This document shows, in pieces, positions 53,547 to 61,261 of a DNA stretch of 64,000 bases. The DNA is from UBA4742 sp963785815 (GTDB lineage Bacteria; Actinomycetota; Acidimicrobiia; Acidimicrobiales; Acidimicrobilacustridaceae). How positions within the stretch are numbered: the first letter of the stretch is position 1; each line of letters starts with the position of its first letter. Both the position numbers and the translations under genes were made by a program. The stretch is taken from positions 620,001 through 684,000 of the forward strand of contig CAWAWN010000003.1 in the NCBI GenBank assembly GCA_963785815.1, in the 5' to 3' direction. The notes under the pieces are model-generated. The model saw only the letters and a program-made list of their open reading frames with translations, was not told where the DNA came from and searched no databases.

Positions 53547-54329
53547 TTGGACGACGACGCCGCTGAGCACACAGAACGCCTGTGGTCGGACTACAAGACG
53601 TCCGGCGATCCGGCGGTCCGCGAGCAGCTCATCCTGCAGTACTCGCCACTGGTGAAGTACGTGGCCGGCCGCGTCGCCGTCGGCCTGCCGCAGAACGTCG
53701 AGCAGAGCGACCTGGTCAGCTACGGCATCTTCGGCCTCATCGACGCCATCGAGAAGTTCGACCCGGCCCGGGGCTACAAGTTCGAGACCTACGCCATCGC
53801 CCGCATCAAAGGCGCCATCCTCGACGAGCTGCGCTCCATCGACTGGGTGCCGCGGTCGGTGCGGGCCAAGGCCCGCTCCCTCGAGGCGGCCTACGCCAAG
53901 CTCGAGGCCCAGCTCCACCGCACCCCGACCGACGAGGAGCTGGCCGCCGAGCTCGACGTGACCGACGAGCAGCTGCAGACCACCTTGGGGCAGATCTCGT
54001 TCGTGGGGCTCGTGGCCCTCGACGAGATGCTGTCGGTGGGCGGCGACCGAGGGGAGTCGCTCACCCTGGGCGACACCATCGCCGATTCGGGTGAGGGCCC
54101 GGTGGCTGCCTACGAGGTCGAGGAGATGCGCCACATCCTGGCGGAGGCCATCGGCCGCATGCCCGAGCGCGAGAAGATCGTCCTGACCCTGTACTACTAC
54201 GAAGGCCTCACGCTGGCCGAGATCGGGCAGGTCCTGGGCGTGACCGAGAGCCGGGTGTGCCAGATCCACACCAAGGCCGTGCTGCAGCTGCGCTCCCGCA
54301 TCCTCGCCGCGGAGCGCGAACCGGCGTAG
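53547..54329 (+). CDS. whiG: RNA polymerase sigma factor, WhiG/FliA type
   Basis: The protein has 260 residues from a TTG at 53547. Region 2 (LVKYVAGRVAVGLPQNVEQS, GLIDAIEKFDPARGYKFETY), region 3 (WVPRSVRAKARSLEAAYAKL) and region 4 (MPEREKIVLTLYYYEGLTLA, EIGQVLGVTESRVCQIHTKA) match the FliA/WhiG group. In Streptomyces WhiG controls sporulation, and in motile bacteria FliA controls flagella. The window has neither set of genes. Position beside rpsB matches Streptomyces whiG. The start codon is chosen by homology; CTG three bases earlier is an alternative. Confidence 0.88.
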   Translation: MDDDAAEHTERLWSDYKTSGDPAVREQLILQYSPLVKYVAGRVAVGLPQNVEQSDLVSYGIFGLIDAIEKFDPARGYKFETYAIARIKGAILDELRSIDWVPRSVRAKARSLEAAYAKLEAQLHRTPTDEELAAELDVTDEQLQTTLGQISFVGLVALDEMLSVGGDRGESLTLGDTIADSGEGPVAAYEVEEMRHILAEAIGRMPEREKIVLTLYYYEGLTLAEIGQVLGVTESRVCQIHTKAVLQLRSRILAAEREPA

Positions 54330-54358
54330 CGCTACCTCCATAGGGCACCGCCTCACCC

Positions 54359-54414
54359 GAACCACCACCTTCCCCTCGTCCTGCCCAGCAGAACCGGGGA
54401 GTCCTGGTGGTTCG
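54359..54414 (+). promoter_or_regulatory. Long hairpin enclosing the start of the next gene
   Basis: CGAACCACCA (54359-54368) pairs perfectly with TGGTGGTTCG (54405-54414). An inner TCCCC/GGGGA stem (54371-54375 with 54396-54400) strengthens it. The right arm contains the GTG start codon (54407) and the inner stem covers part of the ribosome binding site. It may end whiG transcription or hold back translation of the next gene. Confidence 0.5.
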
Positions 54415-56011
54415 AACCCGATGGTGGGGCGCGCCGGTGGTCGCGCTCGTCGTGCTGTTGATCGGTGGTGTGCTCCCGGTGGCCGCGGCGGCGTCCGAAC
54501 CGATCCGCTACCAGCCGCCCGTCGGGCCGCCCGACGCGGTGCTGATCGGGCACTTCCGGCCTCCGCCGAACCCGTACGCGTCCGGCGACCGGGGGGTCGA
54601 CTACGCCACGGTGGCCGGGACGCCGGTGCAGGCCTCGGCCGCCGGCCGGGTGCTGTTCGCCGGTCCCGTGGCCGGGACCCTGGCCGTGACCATCCTGCAC
54701 CCCGACAGCCTGCGCACCTCCTACTCGTTCCTGGCCACCGTGGCCGTGTCCATCGGCGACCAGGTGGCCCAGGGCCAGGTCATCGGCACGACCGGCACGT
54801 TCTTCCACTTCGGGGTGCGTGACCCGGCCGGCACCTACCTCGACCCCGAAGCCCTGTTCGCCGGTCGGATCGGGGCGCACCTGGTGCCGGGCGCCGAGGA
54901 CGGGCGGGCGCCGCTCGGCACGGACGGCTTCAGCATCGGCGGCGAGATCGAGGCCATGCTGGGCGTCGTCGCCGATCACCTGGCCGCCGGCGTCCCGCCG
55001 TCGCTGGTGGCGCTGAGCCATGAGCTGCTGGCCCTCAGCCCGCCGGTCTCGATGGCCGACCTGGCCCAGGAGGTGGAGGACTGGAGGCAGTCCCAGCGGG
55101 GGTGCACGCCGGCAGCGGTGGCGCCGCCCGCCCCCCACGGTCGGCGCATCGCCGTGCTGGTGGCCGGCGTGGGCTCCGACGACACCAAGGCGTCGATCGA
55201 CGATCTCGACACCACCACGCTGGGCTACGCCGCGGGCGACGTGCTGCGGTTCTCCTACAACGGCGGACGGGTGGCAGGCCGGCGGGCCGCGCCGGGCGGG
55301 GTGGCCACGTCCATCCCGACCTCGGCCTACGGGCCGGCGGACACCCAGACCGACCTGCGGCCCGTGGCCGACCGCCTGAGGGCGCTGCTGGCCCGGGTGG
55401 CGGCCGACGCGCCCGGGGTCCCCATCGACGTCATCGCCCACTCCCAAGGGGGCGTGGTGGTGCACCTGGCGTTGATCCAGGCCAGCCAGCACGACGACCT
55501 GCCCGGCCAGCTGGGCACGGTGGTCACCATCTCCAGCCCGCACCAGGGCACCGAGCTGGCCACCGGGCTGGCGGCCTTGCGGGGCGTGCCGGTGGCCGAG
55601 CAGGCCTTGCGCGAGATCCACGGCAGCGGGGTGGTCTCGCTCGATCCCGACAGCACCTCGCTGGCCCAGCTCAGCCAGACCTCCGACCTCAGCCAGGAGC
55701 TGCACGAGCCGCTGCCGCCCGGCGTCCACATGCTGTCGATCGGGGCCAGCGGCGATCTGGTGGTGCCCTGGGTGCGCACCCGCACGCCCGGGGCCTCGAG
55801 CGATCTGATCCCCATGACCGGGCTGGGCACGCACTCGGCGCTGCCGGGCTCGGCGGCGGTCACTCGGGAGATCGCCCTGGCCCGGGCCGGGATGGGTCCG
55901 ACCTGCGTGCGGCTGGTCCAGGGCCTCGACATGGTCGTGACCAGCCATGCGGTGGCCGACGTGGAGGACGCGCTCGGGGTGGACCTGACCCTGGCCCTGG
56001 CCGGCCCCTGA
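54407..56011 (+). CDS. Secreted degenerate M23 peptidase domain fused to alpha/beta-hydrolase (lipase-like)
   Basis: The protein has 534 residues. A signal peptide (about 1-30) is followed by an M23/LytM fold at about residues 42-150. The metal motif HxxxD reads DRGVD, so His is replaced by Asp61, and the catalytic HxH reads FFH, so the first His is Phe132. Only Asp65 and His134 remain, so peptidase activity is doubtful. From about residue 245 a PGAP1/lipase-like hydrolase follows, with nucleophile Ser346 in IDVIAHSQGGVVVH, and TISSPHQGTELATG. The GTG at 54407 has a gggga site. In Streptomyces an M23 gene sits here, but the fused lipase is odd. Confidence 0.7.
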   Translation: MVRTRWWGAPVVALVVLLIGGVLPVAAAASEPIRYQPPVGPPDAVLIGHFRPPPNPYASGDRGVDYATVAGTPVQASAAGRVLFAGPVAGTLAVTILHPDSLRTSYSFLATVAVSIGDQVAQGQVIGTTGTFFHFGVRDPAGTYLDPEALFAGRIGAHLVPGAEDGRAPLGTDGFSIGGEIEAMLGVVADHLAAGVPPSLVALSHELLALSPPVSMADLAQEVEDWRQSQRGCTPAAVAPPAPHGRRIAVLVAGVGSDDTKASIDDLDTTTLGYAAGDVLRFSYNGGRVAGRRAAPGGVATSIPTSAYGPADTQTDLRPVADRLRALLARVAADAPGVPIDVIAHSQGGVVVHLALIQASQHDDLPGQLGTVVTISSPHQGTELATGLAALRGVPVAEQALREIHGSGVVSLDPDSTSLAQLSQTSDLSQELHEPLPPGVHMLSIGASGDLVVPWVRTRTPGASSDLIPMTGLGTHSALPGSAAVTREIALARAGMGPTCVRLVQGLDMVVTSHAVADVEDALGVDLTLALAGP

Positions 56012-56042
56012 GCCGAGGCGGGCCTGGCCGGCCGCTGAGCCG
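55996..56042. repeat. 20-bp direct repeat across a stop codon
   Basis: Two 20-bp copies (55996-56015 and 56023-56042) differ at one base. The first contains the last codons and stop of the M23/lipase gene, the second lies in the gap. A small local duplication is the simple reading. Confidence 0.6.
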
Positions 56043-56056
56043 GACTGACACCGCGG

Positions 56057-56086
56057 TTGGCCCCGGGGCCGGGGCGTCCCTAGAAT
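56057..56086 (+). promoter_or_regulatory. Putative rpsB promoter
   Basis: TTGGCC (56057-56062), an 18-nt spacer and TAGAAT (56081-56086) lie 137 nt before the rpsB ATG. They give a long leader that ends in a ggaagggag ribosome binding site. Confidence 0.4.
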
Positions 56087-56223
56087 GGTCGACCGGCCCG
56101 ATCTCGGGTCGCATCGATGCCGGCACCGCCCGGCCCGAGTCCACCTCCACCCGGACCCTCCCACGGTCGCCCTCCGGGGCGCTGGGACCGGGCTTCGCGC
56201 AACCGTTGGGAAGGGAGAACACC

Positions 56224-57258
56224 ATGGCGCCCGTCGTGACCATGCGTCAGCTGCTCGAGGCCGGGGTCCACTTCGGCCACCAGACCCGTCGCTGGAACCC
56301 GAAGATGAAGCGGTTCATCCACGGGGAGCGCAACGGCATCTACATCATCGACCTCCAGCAGACGCTGGGGCGCATCGAGACCTCGTACGCATTCATCCGC
56401 GACCTGGTGGGCGACGAGGGCACCGTCCTGTTCGTGGGCACCAAGAAGCAGGCCCAGGACGCGGTGCAGTCCTACGCCGAGAAGTGCGGCATGCCGTACG
56501 TCAACGAGCGCTGGCTGGGCGGCATGCTCACCAACTTCGAGACGATCTCCAAGCGCGTGTCGAAGATGAAGGACTACCAGCGCATGCGCGACTCCGGCGA
56601 GTTCGAGGCCATGCCCAAGAAGGAAGCCCTGCTGATCGGCCGTGAGCTGGAGAAGCTCGAGCGCAACCTGGGCGGCATCCGCCGCATGGAGCGCCTGCCC
56701 GACGCCATCTTCGTGCTCGACACCAACAAGGAAGACATCGCGGTGACCGAGGCCAACAAGCTCGGCATCCCGATCGTGGCCGTGGTCGACACCAACTGCG
56801 ACCCCGACATCATCCAATACGTCATCCCCGGCAACGACGACGCCATCCGCTCGGGCATGCTCATGTGCCGCGTCATCGCCGACGCCGTCGAGGAGGGCCG
56901 CTTCATCGCCTCCCGTCGCCACGGCGACGGCGCCGGCCCGGCCGCCACCCGCTCCGAGGAGCAGGAGGCCGAGGTCGCAGCCCAGCAGGCCGAGGCCCGT
57001 CGTCAGGCCGCCCTGGCCGCCCAGGAGCGCGAGGCCCGCGTGGCCGCCCGAGCCACCACCGCGGGCGAGCAGCGGGCCGTGGAGAACGCGGCGCTGGCCG
57101 ACCCCGTCGTCGCCGAGCCCGGCCTCACCCCCGGCAACGCCCAAGACATCCTCGGTGACGCCGCCGCCACCACCGAGTCCGAGATCGCGGTCGAGCCGGC
57201 TGAGGCCGCGCCCGCGCCCACCACTCCCGAGGTGGCGGCGGCCGCCGAGGAGGCCTGA
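56224..57258 (+). CDS. rpsB: 30S ribosomal protein S2 with long C-terminal extension
   Basis: The protein has 344 residues. The S2 core is complete: VTMRQLLEAGVHFGHQTRRW, NPKMKRFIHGERNGIYIIDL, GGMLTNFETISKRV and DTNCDPDIIQYVIPGNDDAI. About 105 extra residues after residue 238 are Ala/Glu-rich and low in complexity. Such tails occur in some actinobacterial S2 proteins. It is the first gene of the rpsB-tsf-pyrH-frr-cdsA-dxr-rseP run. Confidence 0.96.
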   Translation: MAPVVTMRQLLEAGVHFGHQTRRWNPKMKRFIHGERNGIYIIDLQQTLGRIETSYAFIRDLVGDEGTVLFVGTKKQAQDAVQSYAEKCGMPYVNERWLGGMLTNFETISKRVSKMKDYQRMRDSGEFEAMPKKEALLIGRELEKLERNLGGIRRMERLPDAIFVLDTNKEDIAVTEANKLGIPIVAVVDTNCDPDIIQYVIPGNDDAIRSGMLMCRVIADAVEEGRFIASRRHGDGAGPAATRSEEQEAEVAAQQAEARRQAALAAQEREARVAARATTAGEQRAVENAALADPVVAEPGLTPGNAQDILGDAAATTESEIAVEPAEAAPAPTTPEVAAAAEEA

Positions 57259-57260
57259 CC

Positions 57261-58055
57261 ATGCCCGAGTTCACCGCCAAGGACGTCCAGACCCTTCGCC
57301 AGGCCACGGGCGCCGGCATGATGGACGCCAAGAAGGCCCTGCAGGAGAACGGCGGCGACGCCGAGGCCGCGGCCCAGTGGCTGCGCGAGAAGGGCCTGGC
57401 CAAGGTGGCCAAGCTGGGCGACCGCGAGAACACCCAGGGATCGGTGGCCGTGGTGGTCGACGGCAACGTCGGGGCCATCGTCGAGCTCAAGAGCGAGACC
57501 GACTTCGCGGCCAAGTCCGACGACTTCACCTCGCTCACCCAGGACCTGGCCGAGCTGGTGCTGGCCAAGGGCACCGACGCCGTGTCCGAGCGGGCCACCG
57601 AGCTCGAGGACCTCAAGATCGCCAAGAAGGAGAACATCGAGCTGGGCCGGGTCGTGCGCTTCGACGCCGGCGAGGGCTCGCTGCTCGACTCCTACCTCCA
57701 CATCCAGGACGGCCGGGGCGTCAACGCCGTGCTGGTCGAGCTGGCCGGCGGGTCGCGCCAGCTGGCCCACGACGTGGCCGTCCACATCGCCTTCGCCAAG
57801 CCGCCGTACCTGACCCGCGACGAGGTCCCGGCCGACGACGTCGAGAAGGAGCGCCAGGCGCTGCTCGACATCACCAAGGCCGAGGGCAAGCCCGAGCAGG
57901 CGTGGCCCAAGATCGTCGAGGGGCGGCTCAACGCCTGGTTCAAGGACCAGGTCCTCCTCGAGCAGGGCTTCGTCCGCGACGACAAGACCACCATCACCCA
58001 GCTGCTGGGGGGCGCCACCATCGTGCGCTTCGCCCAGGTGTACATCGGCTCGTGA
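57261..58055 (+). CDS. tsf: Elongation factor Ts
   Basis: The protein has 264 residues. The N-terminal UBA-like domain (VQTLRQATGAGMMDAKKALQ ending in LREKGLAKVAKL) is followed by the TDFAAKSDDF motif that contacts EF-Tu, and the core domain. It recycles EF-Tu-GDP. It lies 2 nt after rpsB and is co-transcribed. Confidence 0.97.
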   Translation: MPEFTAKDVQTLRQATGAGMMDAKKALQENGGDAEAAAQWLREKGLAKVAKLGDRENTQGSVAVVVDGNVGAIVELKSETDFAAKSDDFTSLTQDLAELVLAKGTDAVSERATELEDLKIAKKENIELGRVVRFDAGEGSLLDSYLHIQDGRGVNAVLVELAGGSRQLAHDVAVHIAFAKPPYLTRDEVPADDVEKERQALLDITKAEGKPEQAWPKIVEGRLNAWFKDQVLLEQGFVRDDKTTITQLLGGATIVRFAQVYIGS

Positions 58056-58079
58056 CCCCCGGGCCCGGCGGTGCCGCCC

Positions 58080-58829
58080 ATGGCTGACGGGGCCGACCCG
58101 CGTCCCACCGGCCAGCCCCGGTGGAGCCGGGTGCTGCTCAAGCTGTCCGGTGAGGCCTTCGCCGGAGAGGGCGAGTACGGGATCGACGGCTCGGTGGTGC
58201 AGCGCCTGGCCGCCCAGATCGTCGAGGTCCGCCGCGACCTCGACATCGACGTGGCCATCGTGGTCGGGGGCGGCAACATCTGGCGGGGCATGACCGGGGC
58301 CGGCGCCGGCATGGACCGTGCCCAGGCCGACTACATGGGGATGCTGGCCACCGTCATCAACGGCCTGGCCCTCCAGGACACGCTCGAGCAGCTGGGCCAG
58401 CCGACCCGGGTGCAGACCGCCATCCAGATGGCCCAGGTGGCCGAGCCCTACATCCGGCGCCGGGCCATCCGCCACCTCGAGAAGGGCCGGGTGGTCATCT
58501 TCGCCGGTGGCACCGGCAACCCGTTCTTCACCACCGACACCACCGCCGCCCTGCGGGCGGTCGAGATCGAGGCCGGGGCGCTGCTCAAGGGCACCCACTC
58601 GGGCACCGACGGCATCTACACCGCCGACCCCCGGACCCACCCCGACGCCACCCGGCTCGACGAGGTGTCCTACCTCGACGTGCTCAACCAGGGCCTGCGG
58701 GCCATGGACTCGACCGCCATCACGCTGTGCATGGACAACGACCTGCCGATCGTCATGTTCGACCTGATGGGCGAGGGCAACGTGCGGGCCCTGCTCGAAG
58801 GTCGGTCCATCGGCACCCTGGTCCGCTGA
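58080..58829 (+). CDS. pyrH: UMP kinase
   Basis: The protein has 249 residues. It phosphorylates UMP to UDP. The amino-acid-kinase fold is seen in RVLLKLSGEAFAGEGEYGID, VAIVVGGGNIWRG, ADYMGMLATVINGLALQD, FAGGTGNPFFTTDTTAALRA and DGIYTADPRTHPDA. I prefer the ATG at 58080 over the GTG at 58071 because it leaves a short tail before the first strand. Confidence 0.96.
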   Translation: MADGADPRPTGQPRWSRVLLKLSGEAFAGEGEYGIDGSVVQRLAAQIVEVRRDLDIDVAIVVGGGNIWRGMTGAGAGMDRAQADYMGMLATVINGLALQDTLEQLGQPTRVQTAIQMAQVAEPYIRRRAIRHLEKGRVVIFAGGTGNPFFTTDTTAALRAVEIEAGALLKGTHSGTDGIYTADPRTHPDATRLDEVSYLDVLNQGLRAMDSTAITLCMDNDLPIVMFDLMGEGNVRALLEGRSIGTLVR

Positions 58830-58857
58830 CCGGCCCCGGTCGGGGGGCCAGGAGCGG

Positions 58858-58863
58858 TAGCGT
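58858..58863 (+). promoter_or_regulatory. Putative -10 box upstream of frr
   Basis: TAGCGT lies 57 nt before the frr start, in a 91-bp gap after pyrH. frr has its own aaggag ribosome binding site. Confidence 0.3.
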
Positions 58864-58920
58864 CGGCAGCAGCATCCCGTCGCACCGCGCCGCGACCCCT
58901 ACCCACCAAGGAGCGTGTCG

Positions 58921-59490
58921 GTGAGCGCAGAGCTGGCCGAGTTGATCCTCGAGGACGCCACCGAGAAGATGGCCAAGGCCGTCTCGCACTCGCGGTCCGA
59001 GTTCGCCTCGGTGCGGACCGGCCGGGCGGCCCCGTCGCTGGTCGAGAAGATCCCGGTGGAGTACTACGGCACCGAGACGCCGCTCCAGCAGCTGGCGGGG
59101 TTCCAGGTGCCCGAGGCCCGACAGCTGTTGATCACGCCGTACGACAAGTCGACGATGGGGGCCATCGAGAAGGCCATCCAGCAGTCCGACCTGGGGCTCA
59201 ACCCCAGCAACGACGGGGTGTCGATCCGGCTCAGCTTCCCGCCCCTGACCACGGAGCGCCGCAAGGACCTGGCCAAGGTGGTTCGGGGCATGGCCGAGGA
59301 CGGGAAGGTGAGCCTGCGGAACCTGCGCCGCGCTGCTCGCCATGAGCTCGACGCCCTGGAGAAGGCCGGCGACCTGTCGAGCGACGAGCTGGCTCGGGCC
59401 GGCAAGGAGCTCGATCGCATCATCCACGTCCACGAGGCCGACATCGAACAGGCGCTGGCGGCCAAGGAACAGGAGCTCTTGGAGGGCTGA
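58921..59490 (+). CDS. frr: Ribosome recycling factor
   Basis: The protein has 189 residues. With EF-G it splits post-termination ribosomes. The core FASVRTGRAAPSLVEKIPVE, YYGTETPLQQLAGFQVPEAR, LNPSNDGVSIRLSFPPLTTE and RRKDLAKVVRGMAEDGKV is standard. The GTG at 58921 is chosen because aaggag lies 7 nt upstream; the GTG at 58915 would be only 1 nt from it. The stop overlaps the cdsA start (TGATG). Confidence 0.96.
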   Translation: MSAELAELILEDATEKMAKAVSHSRSEFASVRTGRAAPSLVEKIPVEYYGTETPLQQLAGFQVPEARQLLITPYDKSTMGAIEKAIQQSDLGLNPSNDGVSIRLSFPPLTTERRKDLAKVVRGMAEDGKVSLRNLRRAARHELDALEKAGDLSSDELARAGKELDRIIHVHEADIEQALAAKEQELLEG

Positions 59491-61160
59491 TGGCAGATGA
59501 TCCCCGCCTCGAGGGCCATGACGACGCCACGGCCCCGGCCGATCCCAGCGAAGGGGTTCGGCTGATCAAGCCCGACGAGGCGGCCGAGGTGGTGGAGACG
59601 GGCCGGGCGGTCAGGCGAAGGGCCAGCGACGAGCCCCGCTACGGCGATCGTCCGGAACCACCGGGGGGACCCCGACCCAGCCTGCGCTTCCCCCTGGCCG
59701 ACTCGGCCGACCCCAGCCTGATCGTGCGCCCCCGGGTGGCGGCAGTCGAGCCGCGCCGGGTCGAGGACCCCTCCGGAGGCGCGGCACCGGGCGACGACGA
59801 GGCCGAGGGCGGGCTCATCTCGCTGCCCATCAGCGGCTCGGTGGAGCTGCCCCACTGGACCGAACCGGGCACCGGCGAGGTGCCCCGCGTCATCATCGGG
59901 GTGGAGGACGACGCCGAGGACGACGCGCGCTGGGCCGCCTTCACCGACCAGGGCCCGCGTTGGCGCGACCAGACCACCGACTGGGACGAGGGAGACGCGT
60001 CCGGGGTGGCCGGTCTCATCGGCGACCAGGACGACAGCCAGGCCTACGGCGCGCTGGACACCACCGAACGGCCCTCGACCCAGGAGTTCCTGACCTTCGA
60101 GGACCTCGAGGTGCCCCGCGCCGACCTGCCCACGGCGCCGACCCGGGGGTCCTTCGACGACCCCATCCGCATCTCCAGCGAGCCGAGCCGTCCACCCGCG
60201 CCCCCCACCCCGTCGGCCGCGGGTTCGCGGGGTCCGGTGGCCGCCGGTGCCGCGCCCGCCGTCCCGGCGGGCGCTCGCCGCCGTCCCGCCCGTCGCGGGC
60301 CGGGAGATCCGCCCCCCAGCGGTCCCCGCCATGCCGCCGACCCGCCGCCGCCGGCCGGGCGCGACATCCCCACGGCCGTGTCGATGGGGCTGGCCATCGC
60401 CGCCGGGGCCCTGATCCTGTTCCACTTCGGGCCGGCCACCACCATGGTGCTGGTCTTCGCCATCCTGGCCCTGGCCGGCGCCGAGTTCTTCACCGCGGCA
60501 CGCCGGGGCGGGTTCCGTCCGGCCACGCTGCTGGGCCTGACCGCCGTGGCGGCCATGCCCCTGGCCACCTACTGGCGGGGCGAACCGGCCATCGTGCTGG
60601 TGCTGTTCCTGACCGTGGCCTTCGGCCTGCTGTGGTTCATCCTGGGCCTCGGGCCCGACACAACCATCAACCTGGGCGTCACGCTCCTGGGCACCGTCTA
60701 CGTCGGGGTGCTGGGCTCCTACGCCGCCCTCATCCTCAAGATCCCCCACCAGGGGGTCAGCATCCTGCTGATCGCCGTGGTGGCCGCCGTGTTCTACGAC
60801 GTGGGGGGGTTCGCGGTCGGGCGGCGCTTCGGGCGCACCCCGCTCACGGCCGTGAGCCCGAACAAGACCGTCGAGGGCCTGGCCGCCGGCCTGGTGGCCG
60901 CGGTGCTCGGGGTCCTGATCTTCGCCGTGGTGTTCGGCTTCGGGCCCTTCAGCGCCGGGCAGGCCTTCGTGTTCGGGGTGGCCGGGGCGGTGGCCGCGGC
61001 GCTGGGCGACCTGGCCGAGTCGGTGCTCAAGCGGGACCTGGGCATCAAGGACATGGGCAGCCTGATCCCCGGACACGGCGGCGTGCTCGACCGCTTCGAC
61101 GCCCTGCTCTTCGTGCTCCCCACGGCCTACTACCTGACCCGGGCCATGCACCTGGTCTGA
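59490..61160 (+). CDS. cdsA: Phosphatidate cytidylyltransferase with long disordered N-terminus
   Basis: The protein has 556 residues. It makes CDP-diacylglycerol for phospholipid synthesis. The CDS signature is complete near the end: SVLKRDLGIKDMGSLIPGHG then GVLDRFD. Eight or so TM helices fill residues about 292-556. The first 290 residues are acidic and then Pro-rich with no TM helix, roughly doubling the usual length of 260-300. They are probably disordered and cytoplasmic. It is coupled to frr by TGATG. Confidence 0.94.
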   Translation: MADDPRLEGHDDATAPADPSEGVRLIKPDEAAEVVETGRAVRRRASDEPRYGDRPEPPGGPRPSLRFPLADSADPSLIVRPRVAAVEPRRVEDPSGGAAPGDDEAEGGLISLPISGSVELPHWTEPGTGEVPRVIIGVEDDAEDDARWAAFTDQGPRWRDQTTDWDEGDASGVAGLIGDQDDSQAYGALDTTERPSTQEFLTFEDLEVPRADLPTAPTRGSFDDPIRISSEPSRPPAPPTPSAAGSRGPVAAGAAPAVPAGARRRPARRGPGDPPPSGPRHAADPPPPAGRDIPTAVSMGLAIAAGALILFHFGPATTMVLVFAILALAGAEFFTAARRGGFRPATLLGLTAVAAMPLATYWRGEPAIVLVLFLTVAFGLLWFILGLGPDTTINLGVTLLGTVYVGVLGSYAALILKIPHQGVSILLIAVVAAVFYDVGGFAVGRRFGRTPLTAVSPNKTVEGLAAGLVAAVLGVLIFAVVFGFGPFSAGQAFVFGVAGAVAAALGDLAESVLKRDLGIKDMGSLIPGHGGVLDRFDALLFVLPTAYYLTRAMHLV

Positions 61161-61178
61161 TCAGCGCTGCTCTCCTGA

Positions 61179-61206
61179 CCCTTCGGTCGGCTCGCCGACC
61201 AGAGGG
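61179..61206 (+). terminator. Hairpin terminator after cdsA
   Basis: GGTCGGC-TC-GCCGACC (61185-61200) is a perfect 7-bp hairpin, and the outer CCCT/AGGG pairs extend it. It lies 18 nt after the cdsA stop. Its right half is also the tail fragment of the 99-bp repeat. Confidence 0.6.
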
Positions 61207-61216
61207 CCAGACAAGT
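61188..61216 (+). repeat. Tail fragment of the 99-bp repeat (copy E)
   Basis: The stretch CTCGCCGACCAGAGGGCCAG and the bases after it match the last quarter (hairpin III region) of copies A to D. The rest of the element is absent. Confidence 0.55.
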
Positions 61217-61248
61217 TGGCCCGCCGTGTTCCCCCGAGGGGGCCTCGG

Positions 61249-61254
61249 TAGGCT
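61249..61254 (+). promoter_or_regulatory. Putative -10 box, leaderless start of dxr
   Basis: TAGGCT lies 7 nt before the ATG at 61262. Confidence 0.4.
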
Positions 61255-61261
61255 GGGCCCC

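Noticed and set aside
56059..56070. GGCCCCGGGGCC palindrome as an operator
   Set aside because: It lies between the -35 and -10 boxes of rpsB, but such GC palindromes are expected by chance at this base composition.
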